Below are positions 26,001 through 34,669 of a stretch of DNA of 64,000 bases, in pieces; position 1 is the stretch's first letter; the number at the start of each line of letters is the position of its first letter. The stretch comes from an uncultured Bacteroidia bacterium (GTDB taxonomy: Bacteria > Bacteroidota > Bacteroidia > Bacteroidales > F082), in contig CADBZW010000017.1 in assembly GCA_902799345.1 (NCBI GenBank), forward strand, positions 20,290 to 84,289. Reading direction: 5' to 3'. Under the pieces are notes generated by a model. It was given only the letters and a program-made list of their open reading frames with translations, had not been told where the DNA came from and did not search any database. Made by a program: the position numbers and the translations under genes.

Positions 26001-27732
26001 AGCTGCCACCGGCACAGATAGCCGCTGGGGCGGAGACATTGGAGATTACCGGAGCGTCGTTGACATGGATTTGCACGGCATTGCTGACATCGCTGTCACA
26101 ATCGTTGGTCACTTTATAGCGAAGGTACCAGTTGTTATAACTCGTTGGAACGCCTTGTATGTTAAAGGTTTGGAAGTTACCGTTTTGTGTCTGGCAGATT
26201 TCCCAAGTGCCCGTGCCGTCGCCAACGAAATCCGGGATGGCGACATCCAAGTCACCACCGGCACAGATGGCATTGGGGGCTTGTATCGAGCCTGTCACAT
26301 CGGGGGCCGCATTCACAACCAACTGGCGGGCGGGAGAGCTGTAGACCATTCCGCAGTTGCCTTCCACCATGTAACGGATATACCATCCGTTTTGGGCAGC
26401 CGTGATATTGTTCAAGTTGAAACTGCTATAATTACCCGTTTCCGTTGGCGAAGCCACCCAGCCCTGGCTCAAAATCTGGGAGCCATTGGCCGAATAGGCA
26501 GGAGGCGTAAGGGTGAGGCTGCCACCCGCACAAATGGGCTGGACTTGTGGCGTCTGTGCTGAGAAGCTAGGGCCGTCAGTCACCGTGATTTGCACCGCAT
26601 TGCTGGCACCTGTGCCACAGTCGTTGGTGGCGGAGTAACGCACCCACCAGCCATTCATTGACAGAGGAATACTGGTCGGGTCGAATGTGGTCCAGTTGGT
26701 TCCAGTGCTGGTTTGGCATTTCTGCCAAATACCCGTGCCAGAAGGCGTGACCGAAGGCGCGCCAATGCCCAGGCTACCACCAGTGCAAATCACTGAAGGA
26801 GCTGAGATATTCCCTATCGTAGGCGCCTGACTTGTAGTTATAAACACCCACGCCTCGGAATAGACGCCATGTGTCGTCACACGGTATTTGATTTGGTCGG
26901 TGGTAAAGTTGCCGCCCGTAAAAGTATAATAGATGATGTTGTTTGACACGGTGTACGTGCCATGGGACGGATTCGTCACCACGGAAACCACTGCTTCATT
27001 GGCATTGGGCATGATGACATCATTTGACAGCACATCAATCGGGACGGGTTGGCCGTCTTGGCATGCCAAGATGTTGTTATCGTTATTGGCTACGACGCTA
27101 TAAGACACGTCGGGCGTAAAAGAAATGTCGTCTATGCCGAAGTCATCGCCGAAGCCGGAATCCAAGGGGCAGCGGTCATAGATGATAATGGTTGCCGTGG
27201 TGGCAGTGCCACTATTCCAGGTAGCGGCAGGGAACTGGTCCCAATAGCCGCCGCTGACAAACTGTGGTTGCCAATTGTCCGTTCCCACTTGCGTCCCGTT
27301 GATGGTAACTCGGAATCTTGCCCAGGAAGTCGCGCCATTGCCATTACTGATATGGCTAGCCCAAAAAGTAAAGCTGTAGTTTGTGTTTTGTGTAACATTA
27401 ACCGTCGTTGCCCATACCCGATAATTGCTCAGGAGGCCTTTGCCATTGGCAATGAAAAACCGTCCACTTCCAGAGGTATGGTCGCCCATTTCAAACCACT
27501 GGTTATGAAACATATTAGGATTCCTTTTCACCACATATACGCCAGCTTCCGTAAGATACGGCGGCGGGCCATAATAACTGTAATCGGTTTCATATCCTAA
27601 TAATTGGTTATTGTTCTCGAAATTGCCATTGGTGATAAGATTCTGTCCAAAAGCAGGCGCCACAACTATCAATAGCAACGCCAATATGGCTTTTGCCAGT
27701 ATCACATTAACGAAGTTCGATTTTCTTAACAT
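23098..27732 (-). CDS. Giant T9SS-exported surface protein with Ig-like and Cys-rich repeat arrays
   Basis: 1544 residues with a signal peptide ending near FGQNLITNGNFENN. An N-terminal jelly-roll domain ending GDDFGIDDISF (about 30-200) is homologous to the one in the neighbouring cargo protein. Then come one cadherin/Ig-like module and five to seven ~82-residue modules with the recurring signature APxxICAGGSLxL and NxWYIRYxVxNxCG. Next is an array of ~57-residue Cys modules with (G)CDS(x)V-x-L endings. The type A T9SS sorting domain (VYPNPTKGTLHV... VRLVNMMGQVLES...) is at the C-terminus. I infer a surface adhesin or fibrous coat protein. It has no catalytic motif, but the N-terminal domain could bind glycans. 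Confidence 0.9.
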   Translation of the reverse strand: MLRKSNFVNVILAKAILALLLIVVAPAFGQNLITNGNFENNNQLLGYETDYSYYGPPPYLTEAGVYVVKRNPNMFHNQWFEMGDHTSGSGRFFIANGKGLLSNYRVWATTVNVTQNTNYSFTFWASHISNGNGATSWARFRVTINGTQVGTDNWQPQFVSGGYWDQFPAATWNSGTATTATIIIYDRCPLDSGFGDDFGIDDISFTPDVSYSVVANNDNNILACQDGQPVPIDVLSNDVIMPNANEAVVSVVTNPSHGTYTVSNNIIYYTFTGGNFTTDQIKYRVTTHGVYSEAWVFITTSQAPTIGNISAPSVICTGGSLGIGAPSVTPSGTGIWQKCQTSTGTNWTTFDPTSIPLSMNGWWVRYSATNDCGTGASNAVQITVTDGPSFSAQTPQVQPICAGGSLTLTPPAYSANGSQILSQGWVASPTETGNYSSFNLNNITAAQNGWYIRYMVEGNCGMVYSSPARQLVVNAAPDVTGSIQAPNAICAGGDLDVAIPDFVGDGTGTWEICQTQNGNFQTFNIQGVPTSYNNWYLRYKVTNDCDSDVSNAVQIHVNDAPVISNVSAPAAICAGGSFALTTPNIQNNGATITNQGWQIQINGSWQSLNNNNIPYEYNGCQIRYFAENECGMVYGASAQAAVNDEPLVGNVTAPAGICAGSSFNLTAPQVTWRHINQGTGSWEIQINGTWQPLNNNNIPYSYNGCNIRYKAVNGCGTAYSSNTAQVTVYSTDPINEGEITACDDIYYHGQLCDHNGNYTIDSVTPNGCTIQVSWHFTLGEAYIAPPQYQESCESYYWPKTQQTYYESDVYDTLVVSQDPQVCDSTYTLVLTVNHAPEILTDLIAPSTVCVGYPLGVSAPQVQMNHSGGGSQGWEYATSANGPFTAFDPLTTHLNCGNYFLRYVVTNGCGEVSSNVVSFRVDDAPTANVQLSAMQVCEGETLDLPEINVTWNNEDVNDRLAQWQMSTTENGNFTAISPTMPMQMSYDGNWLRYIAHNSCGDYIAGPVLIRVVAEAEDWLETIEECDYYVLETGEVIHESQVLDFETYDPCRHIIHQPVVINHSDQVTDVITSCHDSYEWNGMTFYHSDTPQYSVVTLTNATGCDSIVELQLNFDSYAAFTYDRTACDSYVWDMNPNHVYTESVRDSVFVAATNEEDCDTWYYLNLTVGHDTQVDGGTMTECSGFVWHGVPYYNDAIVYDSLQTSVTHCDSVVAYQLHIIAPVATDTNIVACRPIWWQEHYCETEGDYQHTFQSVYGCDSLVTLHFSLSEQLVYEFDSLSCEPFQWYEYQCNTDGMTCSHLFQTSQGCDSTVVMHVMLREAVTTTLELQACDYYELNGVVYDEPGVFFIELENLETQAGCDSIVQIRLEIKDSEAMGVISGDTSVFVASNLVSGVYRYEIDSTGIDGNVAWSLSNPDWQVIESANDHCLIHVSTPGTTTLTAIFTALDCGEMEREIVINAGYFGVEEQETHDVQVYPNPTKGTLHVEAEDIQNVRLVNMMGQVLESLECPRGNHIEMNLVGYAPSVYLLEIKTDKGMVKKRVVLCR

Positions 27733-27762
27733 TTTGTTTGGACTTTACCTAGTATATTAAAT

Positions 27763-27771
27763 GCAAATATA
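27763..27771 (-). promoter_or_regulatory. -7 box for the giant T9SS cargo gene
   Basis: Minus-strand TATATTTGC, 30 bases upstream of the ATG, with TTTG words 14-18 bases further upstream as a possible -33 element. Confidence 0.6.
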
Positions 27772-27807
27772 GGCAAAAAACGTACCAAACAAAGAAAAAA
27801 AGTTCAT

Positions 27808-28272
27808 TTACAGTGGTTTCCCATCCAAAACGGCCTCTTTCAAGGTGTCGTATTCGTAGGTCAGTTTGAGAGAGAAGAAGGAACGATGTTCGTCGATGAG
27901 GCGGAGGAAAATCTTGTCGCCTTCCCACATGGTGAGGTCAAGCAGGCGTTGTTTTTCAATCCATTCGAGGTCGCCTTCGTTGCATTCGATTTGGTCGCCC
28001 GTCCAGTCGGTGCATACGAAGATGTGCATATGTTCGTCGTCGTAGATGTTATGCACGAAGGTGACGATGCCACAGTAGCGCCATTTCGTGACGGTGAATC
28101 CTGTCTCTTCCCACACCTCGCGCAGCATGCAGTCTTCGGGGCTCTCCCCTTCCTCGAACTTGCCGCCCACGCCGAGCCATTTGTCGTGGTTGAGGTCGTT
28201 TTTTTTCTTTGTGCGGTGCAGCATGAGGTATTGGCTACCGCGCTCTAAGTAACATAACGTGGTTTGTTTCAT
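27808..28272 (-). CDS. NUDIX hydrolase, MutT-like
   Basis: 154 residues from ATG at 28270-28272 (MKQTTLCYLERG). Starts upstream would run into the gdhA terminator. The full NUDIX box is present (GGKFEEGESPEDCMLREVWEETGF, about residues 35-58) with the REVWEE metal site, in the context of an 8-oxo-dGTP diphosphatase (LMLHRTKKKNDLNHDKWLGVGGK). Hydrolysis of an oxidised nucleotide is likely, but the substrate cannot be fixed from sequence. No promoter was recognised. Confidence 0.9.
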   Translation of the reverse strand: MKQTTLCYLERGSQYLMLHRTKKKNDLNHDKWLGVGGKFEEGESPEDCMLREVWEETGFTVTKWRYCGIVTFVHNIYDDEHMHIFVCTDWTGDQIECNEGDLEWIEKQRLLDLTMWEGDKIFLRLIDEHRSFFSLKLTYEYDTLKEAVLDGKPL

Positions 28273-28277
28273 AATGA

Positions 28278-28310
28278 TAAAAAGCAAGGCGGCCTTGTGA
28301 GCCGCCTTGC
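28278..28310 (-). terminator. Rho-independent terminator of gdhA
   Basis: A 10-bp perfect stem (GCAAGGCGGC / GCCGCCTTGC, 28284-28293 and 28301-28310) has a 7-base loop and is followed on the minus strand by TTTTTAT. It lies 25 bases after the gdhA stop. Confidence 0.9.
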
Positions 28311-28334
28311 AAAACCTTTTTTTAGCTCTGGAAA

Positions 28335-29675
28335 TTAGATGATACCCTGAGCGAGCATAGCTTTGGCAACACGCATGAAGCCGGCGATGTTGGCACCCTT
28401 GACGTAGTCAATGGTCTTACCATTCTTACCGTACTCGACGCACATGTCATAGATGTCGTTCATGATCTTGTGCAACTTGACATCGACCTCTTCGGCAGTC
28501 CAGTTGATGTGACCGGCGTTTTGGCAGATTTCAAGGCCAGAAGTGGCGACGCCACCGGCGTTGACGGCCTTACCAGGAGCAAACGGCAGTTTGGCCTTCT
28601 GGAAAGCTGCAATAGCACCAGGCTGGCAGCCCATGTTCGACACTTCAGCGACGAACTTCACGCCATTCTTGATCAGCATGTCGGCGTCTTCTTCGCTAAG
28701 CTCGTTTTGGAAAGCGCAAGGCATAGCGATGTCGCACTTGACGGTCCAAGACTTCTTGCCGGCAGTGAACTTAGCGGCCTTCGGGAACTTGGTGGCCATG
28801 TCTTCAACCTTGTTACGGTTGGAAGCACGCATCTCAAGCATGTAGTCGATCATCTCCTTGGTGATACCGTCCTTGATTTCGCAGACGCCATCAGGACCAG
28901 AGATAGCGATGACCTTGGCACCCATTTCAACAGCCTTGGTGGCAGCGCCCCAAGCCACATTGCCGAAACCAGACAGGGCAATCTTCTTGTCCTTCATGGT
29001 TTCTTTCTTTTCCTTCACCATGCGCTCAACATAGTACATGGCACCGAAACCTGTGGCTTCAGGACGGATCAGAGAACCACCCCAGCCATAGCTCTTACCA
29101 GTCAGAGCGCCAGTGCTGTGTTCACGGGCGAGCTTCTTGTAAGCGCCATAGAGGTAACCGATCTCACGGCCGCCAACGCCGACGTCACCAGCAGGTGAGT
29201 CTTGGTCAGGACCGATGTTTCTCCAAAGCTCATACATGAAGGCCTGGCAGAAACGCATGATTTCAGCGTCGGACTTGCCCGTCGGGTCGAAGTCGGCACC
29301 GCCCTTACCACCGCCGAGAGGCAGGTTGGTCAGGGAGTTCTTGAAGATCTGTTCGAAGCCCAAGAACTTCAGCATGGAGACATTGACAGCCGGGTGGAAG
29401 CGGAGGCCACCTTTGTAAGCGCCAAGAGCGGCATTGTACTGCACACGATAACCTAAGTTCGTGCAGACTTCACCCTTATCGTTGACCCAAGTCACACGGA
29501 AAGTGAAGATACGATCGGGCTCCACAAGGCGCTCGATGATCTTTGCTTTTTCGAATTCGGGATGCTCGTTGTACACTTTCTCAATGGAAACCAGGACCTC
29601 TTCGACGGCCTGCAAATACTCTTTTTCACCAGGATGTTTGGCTTCAAGAGCCTTCATGATTTCTTTTACTTTCAT
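28335..29675 (-). CDS. gdhA: NADP-type glutamate dehydrogenase
   Basis: 446 residues, the usual length of hexameric bacterial enzymes. It reductively aminates 2-oxoglutarate to glutamate. PLGGGKGGADFDP near residue 120 carries the catalytic Lys, preceded by KGGLRFHP. The Rossmann domain is at about 200-370, with the glycine-rich turn ALSGFGNVAWGAA. It is probably monocistronic: a -7 box and a 20-bp palindrome lie upstream, and a strong terminator downstream. Confidence 0.97.
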   Translation of the reverse strand: MKVKEIMKALEAKHPGEKEYLQAVEEVLVSIEKVYNEHPEFEKAKIIERLVEPDRIFTFRVTWVNDKGEVCTNLGYRVQYNAALGAYKGGLRFHPAVNVSMLKFLGFEQIFKNSLTNLPLGGGKGGADFDPTGKSDAEIMRFCQAFMYELWRNIGPDQDSPAGDVGVGGREIGYLYGAYKKLAREHSTGALTGKSYGWGGSLIRPEATGFGAMYYVERMVKEKKETMKDKKIALSGFGNVAWGAATKAVEMGAKVIAISGPDGVCEIKDGITKEMIDYMLEMRASNRNKVEDMATKFPKAAKFTAGKKSWTVKCDIAMPCAFQNELSEEDADMLIKNGVKFVAEVSNMGCQPGAIAAFQKAKLPFAPGKAVNAGGVATSGLEICQNAGHINWTAEEVDVKLHKIMNDIYDMCVEYGKNGKTIDYVKGANIAGFMRVAKAMLAQGII

Positions 29676-29739
29676 TTTTTTGTCTTTAATTAAAGGTTTA
29701 TTATTTGTGTTAGAAAGTTTACTGCTTTTAGAAAGCGGT

Positions 29740-29748
29740 GCAAATGTA
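29740..29748 (-). promoter_or_regulatory. gdhA: -7 box for gdhA
   Basis: Minus-strand TACATTTGC, about 64 bases upstream of the ATG, implying a leader of about 58 bases. Confidence 0.6.
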
Positions 29749-29765
29749 GGACTTTTATTTGAACA

Positions 29766-29785
29766 ATTTCAAATTAATTTGAAAT
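29766..29785. promoter_or_regulatory. 20-bp perfect palindrome at the gdhA -33 region
   Basis: ATTTCAAATTAATTTGAAAT is a perfect inverted repeat, 17 bases upstream of the gdhA -7 box. It covers the expected -33 TTTG, so a dimeric regulator bound here would block or recruit RNA polymerase. The regulator is unknown. Confidence 0.5.
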
Positions 29786-29820
29786 ATTTTCATTTTCCTC
29801 TTTTACCCTTCTTCATTCCC

Positions 29821-32169
29821 TTATTCCACCATCTTTTTGAAAGGGTCGACAGGTCTCAACTCGATCAAATCGCTATCATATTGATAGACACTCCAATATT
29901 GGTTTTCACGACCATTGCTTCTCCCCTCCTTCAGGTAGTCGCGGTTGAAGAAACGGAATTGGGAGTGCAACAGCGGCACATCACAACTGTTGAGGCAATC
30001 CATCATGTCGTCACCGTAGCGCATCAATGCACTGAGGAAGAACATAGCCATGTCGTAGCCCTCGAAGGCATAGTCCTGAGGTTCGGCGGCATACTTCGAC
30101 CTAAACTTTCTCACAAACTGCTTTGCGGCCTCACTCTTATAGTCGACGAAGCCATCGCCAAGATAGATGGCGTTCATCTGCAACAGGTTTTCGACCAGCA
30201 GTTTCTCGAACTTGGCCCAATCAGGGGCACACACCAACGTGATGGGGAAACGGTCGGTCTCCTTCGCCAGGCTATTCAGCATCTGCGTGGCAAACACATT
30301 GTCGTCGCCATAAGCCACAATCACGTTGTTTCTCACACCCGAGAGCTGCGACTTCACCTTGCTGATTTCGCTGTAAGGATAGCGTTTCACTGGGTTAGCC
30401 AGCACCACCTCGTTGGCGTTACCGTTTTTGAAGTCGTCGGTAGAATACACCTGTCCTTCCACTTCGACGGTCTTCACCATGCGGCTACCCATTTCGAGGC
30501 GCTCGCTCTCGTTGCGGGCAAAATGCAAGAACTCGTCGCCAGAAACCTTCACCTCATCGTTTACGGCATGGTTAAGATGATATTCCAACTGGTTTAGGAA
30601 AGCCGTATCAGCGCTTCTTTCCTTGCTGACAATGAATACATTGGCATCATCATATAGATTCTTGACCAAATTCGAAATGGTCATGATTTGGCCCAACTCT
30701 CCAGGCTTCACCTTCACCACATTCGGGTTGTTGACGATGACGGATTCGCGCGTCGAGAGCGGGTTGACCACCACGATATTGTGTTCCTTTGCATATTCCT
30801 CCACCACGGCAAACGACTTGCCGAAGAAGGGCCCCACAATCAAATCCAGATCCATACCACGGATTTGCGAAAGCGCACGTTCAGCAGTAGACACATTGTC
30901 GGTCACATCGATGACGGTGAGGTCCATCCTCAGCCCCTCACTTTCCAGCGTCTCAACGGCCATCATAAAGCCTTCATAATACTGCACGAACGACAAAGAA
31001 CGGGCCTTGTGAAGTCGAGGCAGATTCTCCTTCGTCATATCGAGTCCGCTCACATCGTTCAAATAGAGCGGCACCATCAAGGCCACCTTGTAACGCCTCA
31101 TTGCGTTTTGAGGGTCGGCAGTGCATTGTTCTGATGCCTCAAAGTCATCGTTAAATATGCTTTGCGCCGCTTCCTCTTGGATCGTTATGACCGTTTCCTC
31201 GGAAGGCTGCTCTTCTTCATTCTCAACGACGTCGCCAGACATTTCGTCAATCCAATAGAAATCGGAAACCGGCTGGATGGGTATCAGCACCACTTGATTC
31301 ACGAAAACATGCGAGCCTACCGAGACATTCATCCTGCGAAAATCGTTTTCATCCACTTTCCATCGCTTCAACAGCGACGAGACACGTTCATTGCGCTCAC
31401 AGTTGTGAATGATATAGTCGTTTTCGTTGACGATGTCTGGGATGTTGACGCGTGTCCCTACAGCAGGCTCATCGCTGATGCCCGGGTTGGCCGCCCTCAG
31501 CGCAACGATGTCTATGCCATACTCTTTTGCGATGTCATAAAGGGTCTCACCACTCTGCACGATGCGTGCCTTGCCATCGAAGAAGTCAGACTGCTTGGGC
31601 TTGGATTGCGGCTTCACGACCTTTGGGGTCTCGGCAACGGGTTCAGGCTTTGGCTCCACGACAACCGGCTTTGGTTCCACAACGACCGGTTCCGGCTTAG
31701 GCTCCTCCACTTTCGGCTGAGGCTTGGGTTCAACCACAACAGGCTTTGGTTCGGGCTCAGTCACAACAGGTTCAGGTTCCACAACCACCGGTTCCGGCTT
31801 AGGCTCCTCCACTTTCGGCTCAGGCTTGGTTTCAACCACAACAGGTTTAGGCGCTTCCTCCTCGGGGTCCATAGTTTGGGATTCTGCTTCGGGACGCACG
31901 GGAATACCCAATACATGACCAATTTTCAAGCCTTTTTTCACCTCAGGATTCAATGCCTCGATTTCTTCAACAGAAACGTTGTAGGTCTTTGAAAGTCCCC
32001 AAAGCGTCTCTCCCTGCTTCACATGGTGCATATAATACTCCTTGCCACCAATTCTTGTAGTCTCTTTGGAGCGCACCGAAGGCGTTTGGGCATACACATT
32101 GCCCGAGAGCAACACTACCAGCAGGAATAAAAAAAAGAAAAGAATTCTATTTTTCATTATCTTGTTCAT
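29821..32169 (-). CDS. LysM protein with periplasmic-binding-protein (LpoA-like) C-terminal fold
   Basis: 782 residues from ATG at 32167-32169; 32157 is also possible. A signal peptide (ILFFFLFLLVVLLSGNVYAQ) is followed by a LysM module (YMHHVKQGETLWGLSKTYNV). A ~90-residue linker of repeating EPKPEPVVV/EEPKPEP units comes next, then a second LysM (RIVQSGETLYDIAKEYGI) and a degenerate third. The last ~400 residues (YKVALMVPLYLNDVSG... LDLIVGPFFGKS... NVIVAYGDDN) resemble type I periplasmic binding proteins. I infer a peptidoglycan-bound periplasmic sensor or synthase regulator. It starts 8 bases after guaA. Confidence 0.82.
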   Translation of the reverse strand: MNKIMKNRILFFFLFLLVVLLSGNVYAQTPSVRSKETTRIGGKEYYMHHVKQGETLWGLSKTYNVSVEEIEALNPEVKKGLKIGHVLGIPVRPEAESQTMDPEEEAPKPVVVETKPEPKVEEPKPEPVVVEPEPVVTEPEPKPVVVEPKPQPKVEEPKPEPVVVEPKPVVVEPKPEPVAETPKVVKPQSKPKQSDFFDGKARIVQSGETLYDIAKEYGIDIVALRAANPGISDEPAVGTRVNIPDIVNENDYIIHNCERNERVSSLLKRWKVDENDFRRMNVSVGSHVFVNQVVLIPIQPVSDFYWIDEMSGDVVENEEEQPSEETVITIQEEAAQSIFNDDFEASEQCTADPQNAMRRYKVALMVPLYLNDVSGLDMTKENLPRLHKARSLSFVQYYEGFMMAVETLESEGLRMDLTVIDVTDNVSTAERALSQIRGMDLDLIVGPFFGKSFAVVEEYAKEHNIVVVNPLSTRESVIVNNPNVVKVKPGELGQIMTISNLVKNLYDDANVFIVSKERSADTAFLNQLEYHLNHAVNDEVKVSGDEFLHFARNESERLEMGSRMVKTVEVEGQVYSTDDFKNGNANEVVLANPVKRYPYSEISKVKSQLSGVRNNVIVAYGDDNVFATQMLNSLAKETDRFPITLVCAPDWAKFEKLLVENLLQMNAIYLGDGFVDYKSEAAKQFVRKFRSKYAAEPQDYAFEGYDMAMFFLSALMRYGDDMMDCLNSCDVPLLHSQFRFFNRDYLKEGRSNGRENQYWSVYQYDSDLIELRPVDPFKKMVE

Positions 32170-32177
32170 TTTCAATA

Positions 32178-33752
32178 TCACTCCCATTCAATCGTCGCCG
32201 GTGGCTTCGAGGAGATGTCGTAACACACGCGGTTGACACCCTTCACCTTATTAATAATATCGTTCGACACCTTGGCCATGAACTCGTAGGGCAGATGCAC
32301 CCAGTCGGCGGTCATTCCATCAGTGGAAATCACGGCGCGCAAGGCGATGGTGTACTCATAACTGCGTTCGTCGCCCATCACGCCCACCGACTTAACAGGC
32401 AGGAGCATGGTGCCAGCCTGCCAGATGCTGTCGTAAAGGTTGTCGGCCATCTCATTCGGATACGAAGCACTCGGCAGCTCGCAGGGCCAGTTGCGCAAGC
32501 CTTTGATGAAGATGTCGTCGGCATCGCGGAGGATACGAAGCTTTTCTTCGGTCACTTCGCCCAAGATGCGGATGCCGAGGCTCGGCCCTGGGAAAGGATG
32601 ACGGCCAATGAGCTCGCGCTTGATGCCCAAGGCGCGGCCCACGCGGCGCACCTCGTCCTTGAAGAGGGAACGCAGTGGTTCCACAATCTTCAGGTTCATC
32701 TTCTCGGGCAAGCCGCCCACGTTGTGGTGCGACTTGATCTTGCAACTCGGCCCGTTAACGCTCACGCTTTCGATGACATCGGGATAGATGGTGCCTTGAG
32801 CGAGCCAACGTGCACCTTCGATCTTCTGGGCCTCGGCGTCAAACACGTCAATGAAAGTAGAGCCGATGGCCTTACGCTTAGCCTCGGGGTCGGTGACACC
32901 AGCCAACTTTTGGAGGAAGAGCGGTCCAGCATGAACGCCGATGACGTTCAAGCCCATCTCTTTGTATGAGTCAAGAACATCCTCAAACTCGTTCTTACGC
33001 AGCAAGCCGTTGTCGACGAAGATGCAGGTGAGGTTCTTCCCTATCGCCTTGTTGAGCAACACGGCGGCCACGGTGCTGTCAACGCCTCCCGAGAGGCCGA
33101 GGATGACCTTGTCGTCGCCCAGCTGTTGCTTCAGGCTCGCCACGGTGTTGTCGATGAAGGAGTCGGGCGTCCAGTCGCCCTTGCAGCCACATATACCCAA
33201 CGCAAAGTTAGCCAGCATCTGCGGGCCTTCCTTGGTGTGGAACACCTCGGGGTGGAACTGCACGGCGTAGGTCACCTCGCCGTCAATCTTATAGGCGGCA
33301 TTCTCCACGTCGTCGGTCGAGGCGATGACACGAGCACCAGCGGGCAACTTGGCGATGGTGTCGCCATGGCTCATCCACACCTGGCTCGTCTTGCTCACTC
33401 CCTTGAACAACGGCGAGGCCTCGTCGACGACCGTCAGCATGGCACGGCCATATTCGCGCGCGATGCTGCCGTTGACCTCGCCACCGAAATGCTGCGAGAT
33501 GAACTGCGCGCCATAGCAGATGCCCAGCAGCGGCAGTTTACCCTTGATGTTCGACAGGTCGGCAACAGGCGCCTTCTCGTCGCGCACCGAAAACGGGCTG
33601 CCGCTGAGGATGACACCCTTGACATTAGGGCCGATGGCGGGAATCTTGTTGAAGGGATGGATTTCGCAATAGACATTCAGTTCGCGGAGGCGGCGACCAA
33701 TGAGTTGGGTCACCTGTGAACCGAAATCAAGAATGAGGATCATTTCTTGCAT
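32178..33752 (-). CDS. guaA: GMP synthase (glutamine-hydrolysing)
   Basis: 524 residues from ATG at 33750-33752; 33743 (MILILDFG) is possible too. It converts XMP to GMP with glutamine and ATP. The class I amidotransferase domain has the nucleophile in LLGICYGAQ (near residue 83), plus His/Glu in [10 protein letters not shown]. The ATP-pyrophosphatase domain has the P-loop [11 protein letters not shown] (about 223-233), and the dimerisation domain ends in KPPATIEWE as in all GuaA. The LysM gene follows in the same unit. Confidence 0.98.
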   Translation of the reverse strand: MQEMILILDFGSQVTQLIGRRLRELNVYCEIHPFNKIPAIGPNVKGVILSGSPFSVRDEKAPVADLSNIKGKLPLLGICYGAQFISQHFGGEVNGSIAREYGRAMLTVVDEASPLFKGVSKTSQVWMSHGDTIAKLPAGARVIASTDDVENAAYKIDGEVTYAVQFHPEVFHTKEGPQMLANFALGICGCKGDWTPDSFIDNTVASLKQQLGDDKVILGLSGGVDSTVAAVLLNKAIGKNLTCIFVDNGLLRKNEFEDVLDSYKEMGLNVIGVHAGPLFLQKLAGVTDPEAKRKAIGSTFIDVFDAEAQKIEGARWLAQGTIYPDVIESVSVNGPSCKIKSHHNVGGLPEKMNLKIVEPLRSLFKDEVRRVGRALGIKRELIGRHPFPGPSLGIRILGEVTEEKLRILRDADDIFIKGLRNWPCELPSASYPNEMADNLYDSIWQAGTMLLPVKSVGVMGDERSYEYTIALRAVISTDGMTADWVHLPYEFMAKVSNDIINKVKGVNRVCYDISSKPPATIEWE

Positions 33753-33767
33753 AATCGAAAATTTTGT

Positions 33768-33776
33768 GCAAAAATA
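33768..33776 (-). promoter_or_regulatory. guaA: -7 box for guaA
   Basis: Minus-strand TATTTTTGC, 16 bases upstream of the guaA ATG, in the divergent region shared with the PrsW-like gene. Confidence 0.6.
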
Positions 33777-33798
33777 GGCTTTTTTCACGATAAAACCG

Positions 33799-33807
33799 TA
33801 TTTTTGC
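33799..33807 (+). promoter_or_regulatory. -7 box for the PrsW-like gene
   Basis: TATTTTTGC ends 16 bases before the ATG at 33824, back to back with the guaA promoter. Confidence 0.6.
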
Positions 33808-33823
33808 AGAAAAGATTGAAAGT

Positions 33824-34630
33824 ATGGCTATTCTTTACTATCTTCTTCTCCTCGGCATTGCCATCCTTCCTGTCGTCCTTTTGATGGTTTTCATCTATCG
33901 TCAGGACAAGTACCAGAAAGAGCCAGTCAAATCGCTCATCAAAGCCTTTATCGGCGGCATGATTGCCATTCCTTTGGACATCATCATTGTCACCATGCTG
34001 GACCTTGCATTGGGCGAGACCTTCTTGGCACAAACCGTGTTCTTCTCTGCCTTCATGGAGGCCGGCATTCCTGAAGAACTATGTAAGTTCATCATTTTCA
34101 TGATATTCATCTGGCGTGACAAGAACTTCGACGAATATTTCGACGGCATCGTCTACGCCTCTTTCATCGGCCTCGGTTTCGCTTGCGTTGAAAACATCGA
34201 GTATGTGTTCTCCTTCGGTTTCAGCACAGGCATGGTCCGTGCATTGATTTCGGTGCCTGGACATTTCCTGTTTGGCGTGGTGCTCGGCTACTTCCTCTCC
34301 CTGGCGAAGTTCCATCCCAAAAAGCGTGGCACCTATATGTTGACAGGCCTTCTGTTGGCCATGACCGCCCACGGCCTCTTCGACTGGATGCTGATGATCA
34401 CCCAATACCTCAATCCCCTTATCGGGACGCTCATATACTTAGTGTTCATCTGGGGCGACATCAAGCTGTGGAAACTCGGCCTGAAATACATCAACAAACA
34501 ACAAGAGAACTCGCGCAAGCAAGCCCAGGAAGCGAAGGCGGCCGACTTGGAATACCAAATACGCCAAGCCATCCACGGCTACGACTCGGAGTACAAACAT
34601 ATCGACTGGGGTGCAGGCGACAGACGATAA
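33824..34630 (+). CDS. PrsW-family intramembrane metalloprotease
   Basis: 268 residues with about seven to eight membrane helices. The family motifs are present: EE in [14 protein letters not shown] in ACVENIEY, His in [13 protein letters not shown] and His in [11 protein letters not shown]. PrsW cleaves an anti-sigma factor in Bacillus subtilis, and related proteins are intramembrane proteases of the CAAX protease superfamily. The C-terminal ~60 residues are cytoplasmic, charged and probably coiled coil ([20 protein letters not shown]). No anti-sigma factor gene is nearby, so the substrate is unknown. Confidence 0.85.
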   Translation: MAILYYLLLLGIAILPVVLLMVFIYRQDKYQKEPVKSLIKAFIGGMIAIPLDIIIVTMLDLALGETFLAQTVFFSAFMEAGIPEELCKFIIFMIFIWRDKNFDEYFDGIVYASFIGLGFACVENIEYVFSFGFSTGMVRALISVPGHFLFGVVLGYFLSLAKFHPKKRGTYMLTGLLLAMTAHGLFDWMLMITQYLNPLIGTLIYLVFIWGDIKLWKLGLKYINKQQENSRKQAQEAKAADLEYQIRQAIHGYDSEYKHIDWGAGDRR

Positions 34631-34638
34631 ATATTTAT

Positions 34639-34647
34639 TACTTTTGC
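34639..34647 (+). promoter_or_regulatory. -7 box for ychF-like gene
   Basis: TACTTTTGC, 22 bases upstream of the ATG at 34670 and just after the PrsW-like stop. Confidence 0.6.
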
Positions 34648-34669
34648 AGCGAATTAAAAACAAATCAAT

